Below are positions 8,136-16,916 of a stretch of DNA of 64,000 nt, one piece after another. The stretch is from Erysipelotrichaceae bacterium OPF54 (GTDB taxonomy: Bacteria; Bacillota_I; Bacilli_A; Erysipelotrichales; Erysipelotrichaceae). The number at the start of each line of letters is the position of its first letter. Position 1 is the stretch's first letter. The notes beneath the pieces are model-generated. The model had not been told where the DNA came from. It worked only from the letters and a program-made list of their open reading frames with translations, and ran no database searches. A program made the translations under genes and the position numbers. The DNA lies in NCBI GenBank assembly GCA_022834735.1, contig BQKD01000001.1, forward strand, positions 1,341,659-1,405,658. The letters run 5' to 3'.

Positions 8136-8382
8136 ATGAGAATTCATTTGGACTTTCCTCAGCAAACACACTACGTTACCGGTTCGAAATACGGAAAGAC
8201 AGTTTTCGATGAACAAATAAAGGATCAAGTAAAAATATCAAATTAGATTCTTATGATATTCACTTTCCCGATACAGTAAAAGGCGGTCTATTTCTTTTGT
8301 GCAGGGATTTATTGAATATTTGATTCGTAATTATGGTAAAAGTGAAGGGTTAAAACATATTCATTTAAAAAGCAACAATTAA
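8136..8382 (+). pseudogene. Frameshifted small protein, STAS-like (DUF4325-like) candidate
   Basis: AAGGAGA (8121-8127) and an ATG at 8136 begin 'MRIHLDFPQQTHYVTG', which stops at 8246. The coding sense continues in another frame ('IKLDSYDIHFPDTVKG') and again in a third ('SISFVQGFIEYLIRNYG', ending TAA 8380-8382). Two frameshifts would join these into one protein of about 80 residues. The pattern of a short strand, 'S-SFVQGFIEYL' helix and 'HIHLKSNN' strand resembles STAS-like DUF4325 domains; this is a resemblance from memory. Confidence 0.4.
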
Positions 8383-8470
8383 GAGCTGGAATATCGTTTG
8401 CGAAAAAATATGGAGTTTTGATCCAATCTTTATTCAGCAGACTAAGAAAGACAAAGAGATTAAGTATTTG

Positions 8471-8516
8471 AAGACGTTTACCGCAGGAATTCCATCCTGC
8501 CACAGAACGTCTTTTT
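8471..8516 (+). terminator. Strong hairpin terminator upstream of mnmA
   Basis: AAGACGTT pairs with AACGTCTT, with an inner stem GCAGGA/TCCTGC, followed by a T run. It would insulate mnmA from transcription of the decayed region. Confidence 0.8.
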
Positions 8517-8525
8517 CTATCCTAT

Positions 8526-8553
8526 TTGTTTTAAGAAAGGTCTGCGTTATAAT
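8526..8553 (+). promoter_or_regulatory. Promoter of mnmA
   Basis: TTGTTT (8526-8531) and TATAAT (8548-8553) with a 16-base spacer, about 45 bases upstream of the mnmA ATG. Confidence 0.65.
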
Positions 8554-8598
8554 AAATTGAATGTAGAAAATATACCCTGAAACAAACGGAGGAATGCT

Positions 8599-9762
8599 AT
8601 GAAAGTCTTACTAGGCCTGAGCGGCGGCGTCGATTCAGCCATTGCCGCTTATCTGCTGCAGAAACAAGGCGTTGATGTGACCTGCTGCTTCATGCGCAAC
8701 TGGGACAGCTACGCCAACAACGATATATTAGGAAATCCTGACATCATGGAAGGCGTATGCCCCCAGGAACAGGACTATCTGGACGCCAAAGCCGTCGCCG
8801 ACCATCTCGGGCTCGAGCTGCTGCGCGTCGACTTCATCAAGGAATACTGGGATCAGGTATTCACCACCTTTTTGAAAGAATATGAAAAGGGAAGGACCCC
8901 GAATCCTGATATCTTATGCAATAAATACATCAAATTTGACGCGTTTTTCGATTTCGCCATGAAAAACGGATTCGATATGGTTGCCACCGGTCATTACGCC
9001 TCCAACGAGACGATCGACGGTTACACATACCTGACCCGCGCCCATGACCAGAACAAGGATCAGACGTATTTTTTATGCCAGGTCCCGGAGCACGCCATCG
9101 CGAAAACGATCTTCCCGCTAGGAAATATCGACAAGCCCCAGGTCCGTCAGATCGCCAGGGAACTCGATCTCGAATCGGTCATGACAAAGAAGGACAGCAC
9201 CGGTATCTGCTTTATCGGCGAAAGAAATTTCCGGGAATTCCTGACCAACTATCTGCCCAGCAAAGAAGGAAAGATCGTTGACGTAGACACCGGAAAAGTG
9301 CTCGGCCAGCATATCGGCGTCCTGTATTACACGATCGGACAGCGCAAAGGACTCAATATTACTCATGACAAAGGGCCGTGGTTCGTTGTCGGAAAGGACG
9401 TACAGAAAAATATACTGTTCGTATGCCATCATACGCACAAGCACTGGCTCGACTCCGACGAAGCCGTCATCCGCCACATCAACTGGATCGTCAAAGACAA
9501 AAAGGACATTCCCGCCAGGCTCACATGCAAGTTCCGGTATCGTCAGCCCGACCAGGACGTCGAGCTCGAATGGATCGACAGCACGACAGTCAGGCTGCGT
9601 TATCCACAGAACATTCCCGGCGTCACCATCGGCCAGGAAGCCGTACTGTATGACGGAAACAAGTGTCTGGGCGGCGGCGTGATCGACAATGTCTATCAGA
9701 ACGGAACCGATCTCAACGAAATGATCCGTAAGACCGCAGAGCAGAGGATGCACGATGAGTGA
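8599..9762 (+). CDS. mnmA: tRNA 2-thiouridylase MnmA
   Basis: ATP-dependent enzyme that thiolates U34 of tRNAs for Lys, Glu and Gln. The N-terminal P-loop 'LGLSGGVDSAIAAYL' is at 4-18. The two catalytic cysteines are in 'ILCNKYIKF' (~112) and 'GICFIGERNF' (~205). The 387-residue length is slightly long for the family (~360-370), partly through an insertion after 'CFMRNWDSY'. GGAGG lies 7 bases before the ATG. The 3' end overlaps recD2 by 8 bases. Confidence 0.95.
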   Translation: MKVLLGLSGGVDSAIAAYLLQKQGVDVTCCFMRNWDSYANNDILGNPDIMEGVCPQEQDYLDAKAVADHLGLELLRVDFIKEYWDQVFTTFLKEYEKGRTPNPDILCNKYIKFDAFFDFAMKNGFDMVATGHYASNETIDGYTYLTRAHDQNKDQTYFLCQVPEHAIAKTIFPLGNIDKPQVRQIARELDLESVMTKKDSTGICFIGERNFREFLTNYLPSKEGKIVDVDTGKVLGQHIGVLYYTIGQRKGLNITHDKGPWFVVGKDVQKNILFVCHHTHKHWLDSDEAVIRHINWIVKDKKDIPARLTCKFRYRQPDQDVELEWIDSTTVRLRYPQNIPGVTIGQEAVLYDGNKCLGGGVIDNVYQNGTDLNEMIRKTAEQRMHDE

Positions 9763-11878
9763 GATCCTTCACGCAAAGCTCGACTTCATCATATTCGAAA
9801 ACGCGCAGAACCATTATGTCGTCGCCAGCTTCGAAGAACTCGGCGACTACCACGAATTCACCGGAGCCGGACGCATCGTTGACCCCAAAGAAGAAACAGA
9901 GTACGAGCTCGAAGGCGAATATGTGACCCATCCAAAATACGGAAGCCAGTTCCGGATCGACCGCGCCCGCATGATCCTGCCCACCAAAAGGGAAGCTGTC
10001 GTGCATTTTCTGTCCGGCGACAATTTTCCCACCATCGGGAAAAAAAGCGCCGAGACCATCTATGAAACCTTAGGAGACGACTGCCTCGAAAAGATCCGCA
10101 AAGATCCGCACATCCTGTCCCAGATCCCGCGCTTTCCCGAAAAAAAGATCGAGATCATTACCGACGGCATCGCCCGCTTTACCGGCTACAACGACAACTA
10201 TCTCAAACTCGTCGAATACGGCCTGTCCGAACGGCAGATCGCCCTGCTCGAAGCCGCCTATGAAGAAGATGCCCTCAAGACCATCACAGAAGACCCGTTC
10301 CGGCCTCTGTACGAGATCTACGGCTTCGGCTACAAAGGCGCGCTCAAGCTCGCCGACGCCGTCCACATCCCCCAGGACGATCTGCGCCGTCTCGAAGCCA
10401 TGATCTATGAAATGTGCCGGCAGATGGCCATGAACTCAGGCAACACGTACATCCCGTACCCCATCCTGCAGGACCGGTTCAAAAACGTGCGCCCCGAAGC
10501 CTTTGAAGAAGCCCTGACCAATCTGATCACCCACGAGCATCTGCAGTCCGAAAAGGAAAAGATCTTCCCGTTTTCTCTTTATGAAGACGAGATCGTCATC
10601 GCACAGCACCTCAATGATCACGTATTCGAAGTCGAAACCGTCGATCCGGAAGAAATCGACGAAAAGATCTCCGAAGTCGAGTTCCTGCTCAATATCGAAT
10701 ACGACGACATCCAGAAAAAAGCGATCCACGCCTTTTTCGACCATTCCGCATCCATCCTCAACGGAGGACCCGGAACCGGAAAAACGACCACCGTCAAAGG
10801 CATCCTGCAGATCGCCAAAACCATGTACCCCGACGCCGTCATCCAGCTGTGCGCCCCGACCGGACGCGCCAGCAAACGGCTTTCCCAGCTCTCCGACAAC
10901 GACTCGAAAACCATCCACTCCCTGCTCAAGTGGAACCTGGAAGACAATCATTTCGGGAAAAACGAAAAAGATCCGCTCGACATCGATTTTCTCATCGTAG
11001 ACGAATTTTCCATGGTCGACACCCATCTGTTCGCCTCGCTGCTCAAAGCGCTCCCGCCCCACTGCCGCATCCTGCTGATCGGCGACGAAGACCAGCTCGA
11101 AAGCGTCGGACCCGGAAAAGTGTTCTCCGATCTGATCGAAACAAACATCTTTCCGATCGTTCATCTCGAGAAGATCTTCCGGCAGTCCAAAGGATCCGGC
11201 ATCGCCCTGCTCGCCAGAGACATCCGCGATGAAAAAAAAGTCGACTTCGGGGATGGCGCCAGCTTCATCGAACGAAAGCCCGAGCATATCCTCGAAACCC
11301 TCATGAAAGAAGTGTCCGCCTACGATGAAGACGAACGCGCCGCCCTGCAGATCATAGCCCCCATGTACAAGGGAAGAGTGGGGATCGACGCCATCAACGC
11401 CGCCATGCAGCAGCTGATCAACCCGCCAGCCCCCCACAAAAAGCAGATGAAAGCAGGCACGGTCTGGTTTCGCGAAGGCGACAAGGTCATGCTGCAGAAA
11501 AATCTGCCCGACGACGACGTGTACAACGGCGATATCGGCTACATCAGCGGGATCCACGACCATGTGATCACCGTCGATTTCGGCACGCAGATCGTCGACT
11601 TCACAAAAGATTTTCTGTACTACCTGACCCATGCCTACTGTATCAGCGTGCATAAGTCGCAAGGCAGCGAATACGAGACCGTCTACTGTATCGTGGAACC
11701 GCAGACCGCCCGCATGCTCAATAAAAAGCTGCTCTATACAGCCGTTTCGCGCGCGAAAAAACAGCTGTTCGTGATCGGAGACGAAAAGCTGTTCGAACGT
11801 CAGATCCGCCTGAAACAAAGCCATATCCGCCTCACGATGCTCAAGGAACGCATCAGAGCCGCGCAAAAAAACGCATGA
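9755..11878 (+). CDS. recD2: SF1B DNA helicase RecD2
   Basis: ATP-dependent 5'-3' DNA helicase of the RecD/TraA group without RecBC partners, acting in replication-fork and recombination repair. The 707-residue protein has an N-terminal OB-like region, a helix-hairpin-helix segment (~95-250), Walker A 'GGPGTGKTTTVKGIL' (~340), Walker B 'FLIVDEFSMVD' (~413), and the C-terminal 'YCISVHKSQGSEYETV' (~630) of UvrD-type helicases. It overlaps mnmA by 8 bases, so the two are probably co-transcribed. Synonymous sites are notably C-rich compared with later genes. Confidence 0.93.
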   Translation: MSEILHAKLDFIIFENAQNHYVVASFEELGDYHEFTGAGRIVDPKEETEYELEGEYVTHPKYGSQFRIDRARMILPTKREAVVHFLSGDNFPTIGKKSAETIYETLGDDCLEKIRKDPHILSQIPRFPEKKIEIITDGIARFTGYNDNYLKLVEYGLSERQIALLEAAYEEDALKTITEDPFRPLYEIYGFGYKGALKLADAVHIPQDDLRRLEAMIYEMCRQMAMNSGNTYIPYPILQDRFKNVRPEAFEEALTNLITHEHLQSEKEKIFPFSLYEDEIVIAQHLNDHVFEVETVDPEEIDEKISEVEFLLNIEYDDIQKKAIHAFFDHSASILNGGPGTGKTTTVKGILQIAKTMYPDAVIQLCAPTGRASKRLSQLSDNDSKTIHSLLKWNLEDNHFGKNEKDPLDIDFLIVDEFSMVDTHLFASLLKALPPHCRILLIGDEDQLESVGPGKVFSDLIETNIFPIVHLEKIFRQSKGSGIALLARDIRDEKKVDFGDGASFIERKPEHILETLMKEVSAYDEDERAALQIIAPMYKGRVGIDAINAAMQQLINPPAPHKKQMKAGTVWFREGDKVMLQKNLPDDDVYNGDIGYISGIHDHVITVDFGTQIVDFTKDFLYYLTHAYCISVHKSQGSEYETVYCIVEPQTARMLNKKLLYTAVSRAKKQLFVIGDEKLFERQIRLKQSHIRLTMLKERIRAAQKNA

Positions 11879-11883
11879 TCTGT

Positions 11884-11912
11884 TTGCAAAATCATAAAAA
11901 CACTGATACTAT
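11884..11912 (+). promoter_or_regulatory. Promoter of the alaS T-box leader
   Basis: TTGCAA (11884-11889) and TACTAT (11907-11912) are 17 bases apart, placing the transcript start near 11919, just before the T-box stem I. Confidence 0.6.
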
Positions 11913-11924
11913 ACAACTAGTTTG

Positions 11925-12138
11925 ACAATGAAAAAGACAAGTACGATGCGATACGTTCCGCAAAGAGAAAAGGTGGCTGGTGAAAACCTTTGGGAAAAGC
12001 GCATCCGAAGCTCCTTTGGAGTTGGACCGCGTCCCGCGTTATCGGAAATCGAGTCGCATTTTTCGATCAAGAAAAATGAAGCAGGATGGTACCGCGTTTT
12101 CAACGTTCCTGGCATTGCGCCGGAACGTTATTTTTTTT
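11925..12138 (+). ncRNA. T-box riboswitch (alanine) upstream of alaS
   Basis: Leader RNA that senses uncharged tRNA-Ala. Visible elements: the AGTA and AGAGA internal-loop bases of stem I, the distal-loop 'GGTGGCTGGTGAAAACC' near 11971, a specifier-loop 'GAAGCTC' with GCT (Ala) at 12010-12012 followed by 'GAGTTGGACC', the T-box 'AGGATGGTACCGCG' (about 12083-12096), and a terminator hairpin AACGTTCC/GGAACGTT with eight T residues. The T-box reads TGGT, complementary to the A discriminator of tRNA-Ala. Uncharged tRNA-Ala should stabilise the antiterminator and switch alaS on. Confidence 0.93.
12102..12138 (+). terminator. Conditional terminator of the alaS T-box
   Basis: Perfect 8-bp stem (12102-12109 with 12122-12129), 12-base loop, then A and eight T residues ending 18 bases before the alaS ATG. 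The T-box sequence just upstream can pair alternatively as the antiterminator. Confidence 0.9.
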
Positions 12139-12156
12139 ACAGAAAAGGAGATCACT

Positions 12157-14799
12157 ATGAAACAATTGACAGGAAATCAAGTTCGGCAAATGTTCTTGGA
12201 TTATTTTTCGCAGCAGGGGCATATGATCGAACCGGGAGCAAGCCTGATCCCGAACAACGATCCGACATTGCTGTGGATCAATGCCGGCGTGGCAGCACTG
12301 AAAAAATATTTCGACGGTTCGGAAAAACCGCGCTGCAACCGCATCGCCAATGCCCAGAAAAGCATCCGCACCAACGACATTGAAAATGTAGGACGGACCG
12401 CCCGTCACCATACATTTTTCGAAATGCTCGGCAACTTCTCGATCGGCGATTACTTCAAGGAAGAAGCCATCCCGTTCGCCTGGGAATTTCTGACAAGCCC
12501 TGACTGGATGGGGATCGACAAGGAAAAACTGTACGTTTCCGTTTATACCGACGACCAGGACGCCTACCGCATCTGGACCGAAGTGTGCCATGTGGACCCG
12601 TCCCACATTTTGAAAACCGACGACAACTTCTGGGAAATCGGAAAAGGGCCGGGCGGACCGGATTCCGAGATCTTCTTCGACCGCGGCGAAAAATACGATC
12701 CGCAGGGACTGGGCGAACGCCTCTTCTTCGAAGAAATGGAAAACGACCGCTATATCGAAGTATGGAACGTCGTCTTCTCGCAATACGACTGCGATCCCGA
12801 GATCGACCGCAAGGACTACAAGGAACTTCCGCAGAAAAACATCGATACCGGCATGGGGCTCGAGCGTCTGGTCGCCCTCATCCAGGACGGAGAAACCAAC
12901 TTCGACACCGACCTGTTCCTGCCCATCATCCATGAAACCGGAAAATACGCCCGGTATCCGTACGAAGGGGAATACAAGATGGCCTACCGCGTCATCGCCG
13001 ACCACATCCGCACGATCGTCTTCGCTCTCAGCGACGGCGCCAACTTCTCCAACAGCGGCCGCGGCTATGTGCTTCGCCGCGTGCTGCGCCGGGCAGCCCG
13101 CTACGGCCTGAGGCTCGGGATTGACGAGCCGTTCCTTTACAAGCTCGTACCGACCGTCAACGAAGTCATGAAAGACTTCTATCCGTATTTGAGCGAACAC
13201 ACCGAAATGAACGAAAAGCTCATCAAAAACGAAGAGGAAACGTTCAAAAAGACGCTCAAGGTCGGCCAGAGCCTGCTCGACGAGGAAATCGCCAGAGCAG
13301 AAAACGGCGTGCTTTCCGGAGAAATCGTCTTCAAGCTGTATGATACGTACGGCTTTCCGTTCGAGCTGACCCAGGAAATCGCCGAGGAACACGGCCTGAA
13401 GATCTCCCGCGAGGAATTCGACGAACAGATGGCCCTGCAGAAAGAGCGTGCCCGCAATGCCCGCAACGTCAAGGACTCCTTCGCCTCGCAGAACGAGGAA
13501 CTCATGAACTTTACCGAAAAAAGCGAATTTGTCGGCTATGATCACTTATCGTGCGACGGAAAGATCATCGCTATATTCAAAGACGGCGAAATGACCGATT
13601 CTCTGCACGGAGAAGGCGAGATCATCTTCGACAGGACATGCTTCTATGCCGAAAGCGGCGGACAGGTCGCCGATGGCGGAACCGTGACCACACCAGACGC
13701 GAAAGCCGTCGTTCTGGACGTGCAGAAATCCCGCAACGCCCAGAACCTCGTCAAGGTCGACGTCAAAGAAGGAACGCTGCACGTCGGCCAGGAAGCCCGT
13801 CAGGAAGTCGACCGCCAGAAACGCATGCGCACGACAGCCAATCATTCCTGCACCCACCTGCTGCAGAGCGCCCTGAAAAAAGTGCTCGGCGCCCATATCC
13901 AGCAGGCCGGCAGCTTCGTAGGACCCGACTATCTGCGCTTCGACTTCCGCCATTTCGAAAAGCTCACCCAGGAGCAGCTCGCCGAGGTGGAACAGATCGT
14001 CAATGAATATATTTCTGCTGCCTATCCGGTCACGAAAGAGATCATGGACATCGAAACAGCCCGCGATTCCGGCGCGACCGCTCTGTTCAACGAAAAATAC
14101 GGCGACAAGGTTCGTGTCGTAACGATGGGAGACGTCTCCAAGGAATTCTGCGCCGGCTGCCACGTAGACAATACAGCAGCCATCGGCATCTGCAAGATCG
14201 TCGGCGAGGAAAGCATCGGCTCGGATTCGCGGCGTATCACCGCAAAGACCGGACTGAGCGCCTATGAGGATTTCGCCCATGAGCATGAACAGCTCGAAAA
14301 TATTGCCGCATCCATGAAACAGAAAGGCATCAAGGAGATCGATGAAAAAGTAGAAGCGCAGATGACCAGCGCCAAAGCGATGCAGAAAGAGCTCGAGCAG
14401 CTGAAAAACCAGATCTTCGCGCTGCGCTCCAACGAATGGATCAATGAAAAGAAGCAGGCCGGCGCATTCGATCTGCTCATCAAAAAAGTGCAGGGACTCG
14501 ACGGCAAAGCCATGAAAGACATCGTTTCCAATCTGAAAGCCAAAGATGACAATCTGATCGTTCTGCTCATTGCCGCAGACGACAAAAAAGCCGTATTCGT
14601 GGCCGGAGCCGGCAAAGAAGCCGTCAAAAACAAAGCGAACGCCGGACAGATCGTAAAAATGGCAGCCAACATCTGCGGCGGCAACGGCGGCGGCAAGCCG
14701 GACCTGGCCCAGGCCGGCGGAAAAGATGCCTCCAAAGTCGACGAAGCCATCGAGCTTGTCGAGAACTTTGTCAAAGGAATGAAAGAATTGGACAAGTGA
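12157..14799 (+). CDS. alaS: Alanyl-tRNA synthetase
   Basis: Class II synthetase that charges tRNA-Ala. With the ATG at 12157 (AAAGGAG 6 bases upstream, directly after the T-box terminator) it is 880 aa, the normal length, and starts 'MKQLTGNQVRQMFLDYF'. A start at 11980 in the same frame would lie inside the riboswitch and is rejected. Seen: N-terminal aminoacylation domain ('HHTFFEMLGNFSIGDYF'), editing-domain zinc ligands 'NHSCTHLLQ' (~568) and 'CAGCHVDNT' (~667), and a C-terminal DHHA1/C-Ala domain rich in Gly ('NICGGNGGGKPDLAQAGG'). Confidence 0.97.
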   Translation: MKQLTGNQVRQMFLDYFSQQGHMIEPGASLIPNNDPTLLWINAGVAALKKYFDGSEKPRCNRIANAQKSIRTNDIENVGRTARHHTFFEMLGNFSIGDYFKEEAIPFAWEFLTSPDWMGIDKEKLYVSVYTDDQDAYRIWTEVCHVDPSHILKTDDNFWEIGKGPGGPDSEIFFDRGEKYDPQGLGERLFFEEMENDRYIEVWNVVFSQYDCDPEIDRKDYKELPQKNIDTGMGLERLVALIQDGETNFDTDLFLPIIHETGKYARYPYEGEYKMAYRVIADHIRTIVFALSDGANFSNSGRGYVLRRVLRRAARYGLRLGIDEPFLYKLVPTVNEVMKDFYPYLSEHTEMNEKLIKNEEETFKKTLKVGQSLLDEEIARAENGVLSGEIVFKLYDTYGFPFELTQEIAEEHGLKISREEFDEQMALQKERARNARNVKDSFASQNEELMNFTEKSEFVGYDHLSCDGKIIAIFKDGEMTDSLHGEGEIIFDRTCFYAESGGQVADGGTVTTPDAKAVVLDVQKSRNAQNLVKVDVKEGTLHVGQEARQEVDRQKRMRTTANHSCTHLLQSALKKVLGAHIQQAGSFVGPDYLRFDFRHFEKLTQEQLAEVEQIVNEYISAAYPVTKEIMDIETARDSGATALFNEKYGDKVRVVTMGDVSKEFCAGCHVDNTAAIGICKIVGEESIGSDSRRITAKTGLSAYEDFAHEHEQLENIAASMKQKGIKEIDEKVEAQMTSAKAMQKELEQLKNQIFALRSNEWINEKKQAGAFDLLIKKVQGLDGKAMKDIVSNLKAKDDNLIVLLIAADDKKAVFVAGAGKEAVKNKANAGQIVKMAANICGGNGGGKPDLAQAGGKDASKVDEAIELVENFVKGMKELDK

Positions 14800-14860
14800 A
14801 ATCGCTTTTCATTTTAAAACAGTTCATGTACAATACAAATATGTTAGGAGTGTGATGAGA

Positions 14861-15112
14861 ATGAGAGATGTTACAGCAACTATGACGTTCACGACGGAGG
14901 AGATCCGCCGCGAGAACATCAAGACGATTCTTCGCGAGGTGAGCCAGGCGCTCGAAGAGAGAGGATACAATTCCGAAAACCAGATCGCCGGGTATCTGAT
15001 CAGCAAAGATCCGGCTTATATTTCATCTCACAAAAATGCTCGTAATCTCATCCAGCGTATCGAACGATACGAGATTATCGAAGAGCTCGTTCGCGCTTAT
15101 CTGGAAAAATAA
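14861..15112 (+). CDS. ireB: IreB family regulatory phosphoprotein (UPF0297)
   Basis: Small cytoplasmic protein, a substrate of the Ser/Thr kinase IreK in enterococci. The family core is seen in 'TEEIRRENIKTILREV', 'GYNSENQIAGYLISKDPAYI' and 'IERYEIIEELVRAYL'. Starts are possible at GTG 14852, ATG 14855 and ATG 14861; with TAGGAG at 14845-14850 the last has the best spacing (10 bases), and all give 83-86 residues. It overlaps ruvX by one base (TAATG). The ireB-ruvX-yrzB order is standard in Bacillota. Confidence 0.92.
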   Translation: MRDVTATMTFTTEEIRRENIKTILREVSQALEERGYNSENQIAGYLISKDPAYISSHKNARNLIQRIERYEIIEELVRAYLEK

Positions 15113-15537
15113 TGCAGAAGATCATTGGCCTTGATCTTGGCAGCAAGACGTGCGGTATCGCGATCAGCGATGCGCTCGGAATCATTGCCAGAGCGCTGAC
15201 AACTGTACGCTTCGAATCGGATGATTATGATGCATGTCTGGATGAAGTGCTTCAGATCCTGAAGGAGCAGAAAGTAAAAGAGGTCGTCCTCGGACTGCCC
15301 AAACACATGAACGGCGATATCGGCATACGCGGCGAAATTTCGATCGATTTCGCGAAGAAGCTCGAAGAGCACGATATCAAAGTCGACCTGTGGGACGAAA
15401 GACTGACGACCGTCAGTGCAGAACGATTGCTGATTCAAGGGGACGTTTCGCGAAAGAAACGGAAGAAAGTGATCGACCAGATGGCGGCAGTACAGATCCT
15501 GCAAAGTTATTTAGATCGGCAAAACGGGGGATTTTAG
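15112..15537 (+). CDS. ruvX: Putative Holliday junction resolvase / pre-16S rRNA nuclease
   Basis: RNase H-fold nuclease of the YqgF/RuvX family, implicated in pre-16S rRNA 5' processing and proposed as a junction resolvase. The 141-residue protein starts 'MQKIIGLDLGSKTCGIAIS', with the catalytic Asp in 'GLDLG'. It continues with 'VVLGLPKHMNGDIG' and 'WDERLTTVSAERLL', and ends with 'DQMAAVQILQSYL'. The start is coupled to the ireB stop. Length and motifs are normal. Confidence 0.93.
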   Translation: MQKIIGLDLGSKTCGIAISDALGIIARALTTVRFESDDYDACLDEVLQILKEQKVKEVVLGLPKHMNGDIGIRGEISIDFAKKLEEHDIKVDLWDERLTTVSAERLLIQGDVSRKKRKKVIDQMAAVQILQSYLDRQNGGF

Positions 15538-15574
15538 CTCCCGTTTTTTTCAAGAGAAAAAGGAGGAACAAGAC

Positions 15575-15832
15575 ATGTTGGATTCTAACAGCCTGTATGT
15601 AAAAGACGAGAACGGCGAAGAGGTGAAAATGACCATCCTGTTCACGTTCGACGCGCCCGAAGGAGCGCAGTATGTCGTATTCCAGAAAGCAGGAAGCGAA
15701 GACGGCGAGATCTACGCATCCCGCTACAACGACGAAGGAGAACTCATCCCGATCGGATCCGATGAGGAATGGGATATGGTCGAGGAAGTGATCAATACAT
15801 TTATCGAGGACGAAGAGAATGCCGAAGACTAA
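15575..15832 (+). CDS. yrzB: DUF1292 family protein (YrzB-like)
   Basis: Acidic protein of 85 aa with the DUF1292 pattern 'LTFDAPEGAQYVVF' type core ('ILFTFDAP', 'YVVFQKAG', 'IYASRYNDEGELIPI') and a Glu-rich C-terminal helix. Function is unknown. AAGGAGG lies 6 bases before the ATG. A T run just after ruvX (15538-15549) has no clear stem, so transcription probably continues. The end overlaps mltG by 14 bases. Confidence 0.88.
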   Translation: MLDSNSLYVKDENGEEVKMTILFTFDAPEGAQYVVFQKAGSEDGEIYASRYNDEGELIPIGSDEEWDMVEEVINTFIEDEENAED

Positions 15833-16916
15833 AAGAAAGCGCAGATTCCGTCCCGGACGCCTGATCCTGCTTGTCGCGGCGCTGCTCGTCGTGATCGGCA
15901 TGGCCTGTGCAGCCTACGGATACTTTTCTTTGAAAGCCCCCGGCGACGGAAACAAGGAAATCGAATTTGAGATAAAAGAAGGAGAGAGCTTCGATTCTGT
16001 GCTCGACAGCCTGCAGGAGCAGGGAATGATCAGGAACGCGCAGACAGCATCGCTCTACGCGAAAATGACCCATCACCAGATGTATTATGCCGGCGTGTTC
16101 CTGCTCAGCAACGATATGAGCGTAAAGGACATCCTGTCCACGATATCCGATCCGGACAACGCCATGGACCAGTCCGTCAAATTCACGATCCCGGAAGGCC
16201 AGTGGGCAAAGGAGATCGCGGCAAACCTGTCAAAACAGCTGCCTTTTACCCAGAAACAGATCCTTGCCCAGTGGAACGACGAAACCTATATCCGCACCCT
16301 GGCAAAGGATTATGAATTTCTCGATCCGTCCGTGCTCGATAACGACGCCATCAAGGTGAAGCTCGAAGGCTATCTGTTCCCCGAAACGTACTCGATCGAC
16401 CGCGACGCCACGCTCGATGAAGTGACCCGCACGTTCCTGGACCAGTTTGAGCGCGTGTACGACAAATACAAAGCGCAGTTTGCCAGCAGCGGCATGAGCG
16501 TGGAACAAGTCGTGACGCTGGCAAGCATCATTCAGTTCGAATCCGGAAGCGTTCAGGATATGAAGGAAATCTCGGGCGTGTTCCACAACCGCCTCGCTCA
16601 GGATATGAAGCTCGAATCGAGCGTGACCGTCTGCTACGCGCTGTATGACGATTTCAATTCGCCTCAGGACTGCGAAACGCAGATCGACATCGACTCGCCG
16701 TACAACACGTATCAGAACAGCGGGCTGCCTGTCGGACCGATCCTGAATCCGGGCGAGGACGCGATCGCAGCCGCCCTCGAACCGAACGACAACGACTATC
16801 TTTTCTTTGCGGCCGACATCTACAATGTGAAATCGGATCCGGGAAAAGTGTACTATTCCACGAACTATGAGGACCATGAAAAACTCGTTCACGAGCTGAA
16901 CCTTGTGATTGAATAA
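15819..16916 (+). CDS. mltG: Endolytic murein transglycosylase MltG
   Basis: Membrane-anchored lytic transglycosylase of the YceG family that cuts nascent glycan strands and so sets their length. A basic cytoplasmic tail (1-14), one membrane helix (~15-36), a LysM-like region (~48-110), 'PEGQWAKEIA' (~126) and 'LEGYLFPETYSID' (~185) are seen. The usual active-site strand 'ASIIEKE' reads 'ASIIQFE' here, with Gln239 and Glu241. Length, 365 aa, is normal. Its start lies inside yrzB, so the two are co-translated. Confidence 0.92.
   Translation: MPKTKRKRRFRPGRLILLVAALLVVIGMACAAYGYFSLKAPGDGNKEIEFEIKEGESFDSVLDSLQEQGMIRNAQTASLYAKMTHHQMYYAGVFLLSNDMSVKDILSTISDPDNAMDQSVKFTIPEGQWAKEIAANLSKQLPFTQKQILAQWNDETYIRTLAKDYEFLDPSVLDNDAIKVKLEGYLFPETYSIDRDATLDEVTRTFLDQFERVYDKYKAQFASSGMSVEQVVTLASIIQFESGSVQDMKEISGVFHNRLAQDMKLESSVTVCYALYDDFNSPQDCETQIDIDSPYNTYQNSGLPVGPILNPGEDAIAAALEPNDNDYLFFAADIYNVKSDPGKVYYSTNYEDHEKLVHELNLVIE

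Larger units (their letters stand above)
7253..8570. other. Decayed intergenic region with gene remnants
   Basis: More than 1.3 kb without an intact gene. It holds the operon terminator, four coding fragments (listed separately), TATAAT-like sequences around 7578, and the terminator at 8471-8516. The A+T content is visibly higher than in the flanking genes. I see no inverted repeats or transposase pieces that would explain how it formed. Confidence 0.7.

Noticed and set aside
10436-11866. 476-codon open frame on the minus strand opposite recD2
   Set aside because: It is a by-product of the C-rich codon use of recD2; no ribosome-binding site or recognisable motif, and recD2 is certain.
11980-12156. 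Upstream start for alaS adding 59 residues
   Set aside because: The extra codons run through the T-box and its terminator; the normal AlaRS N-terminus begins at 12157.
12100-13545. 481-codon open frame on the minus strand opposite alaS
   Set aside because: Antisense shadow of alaS with low-complexity composition and no family resemblance.
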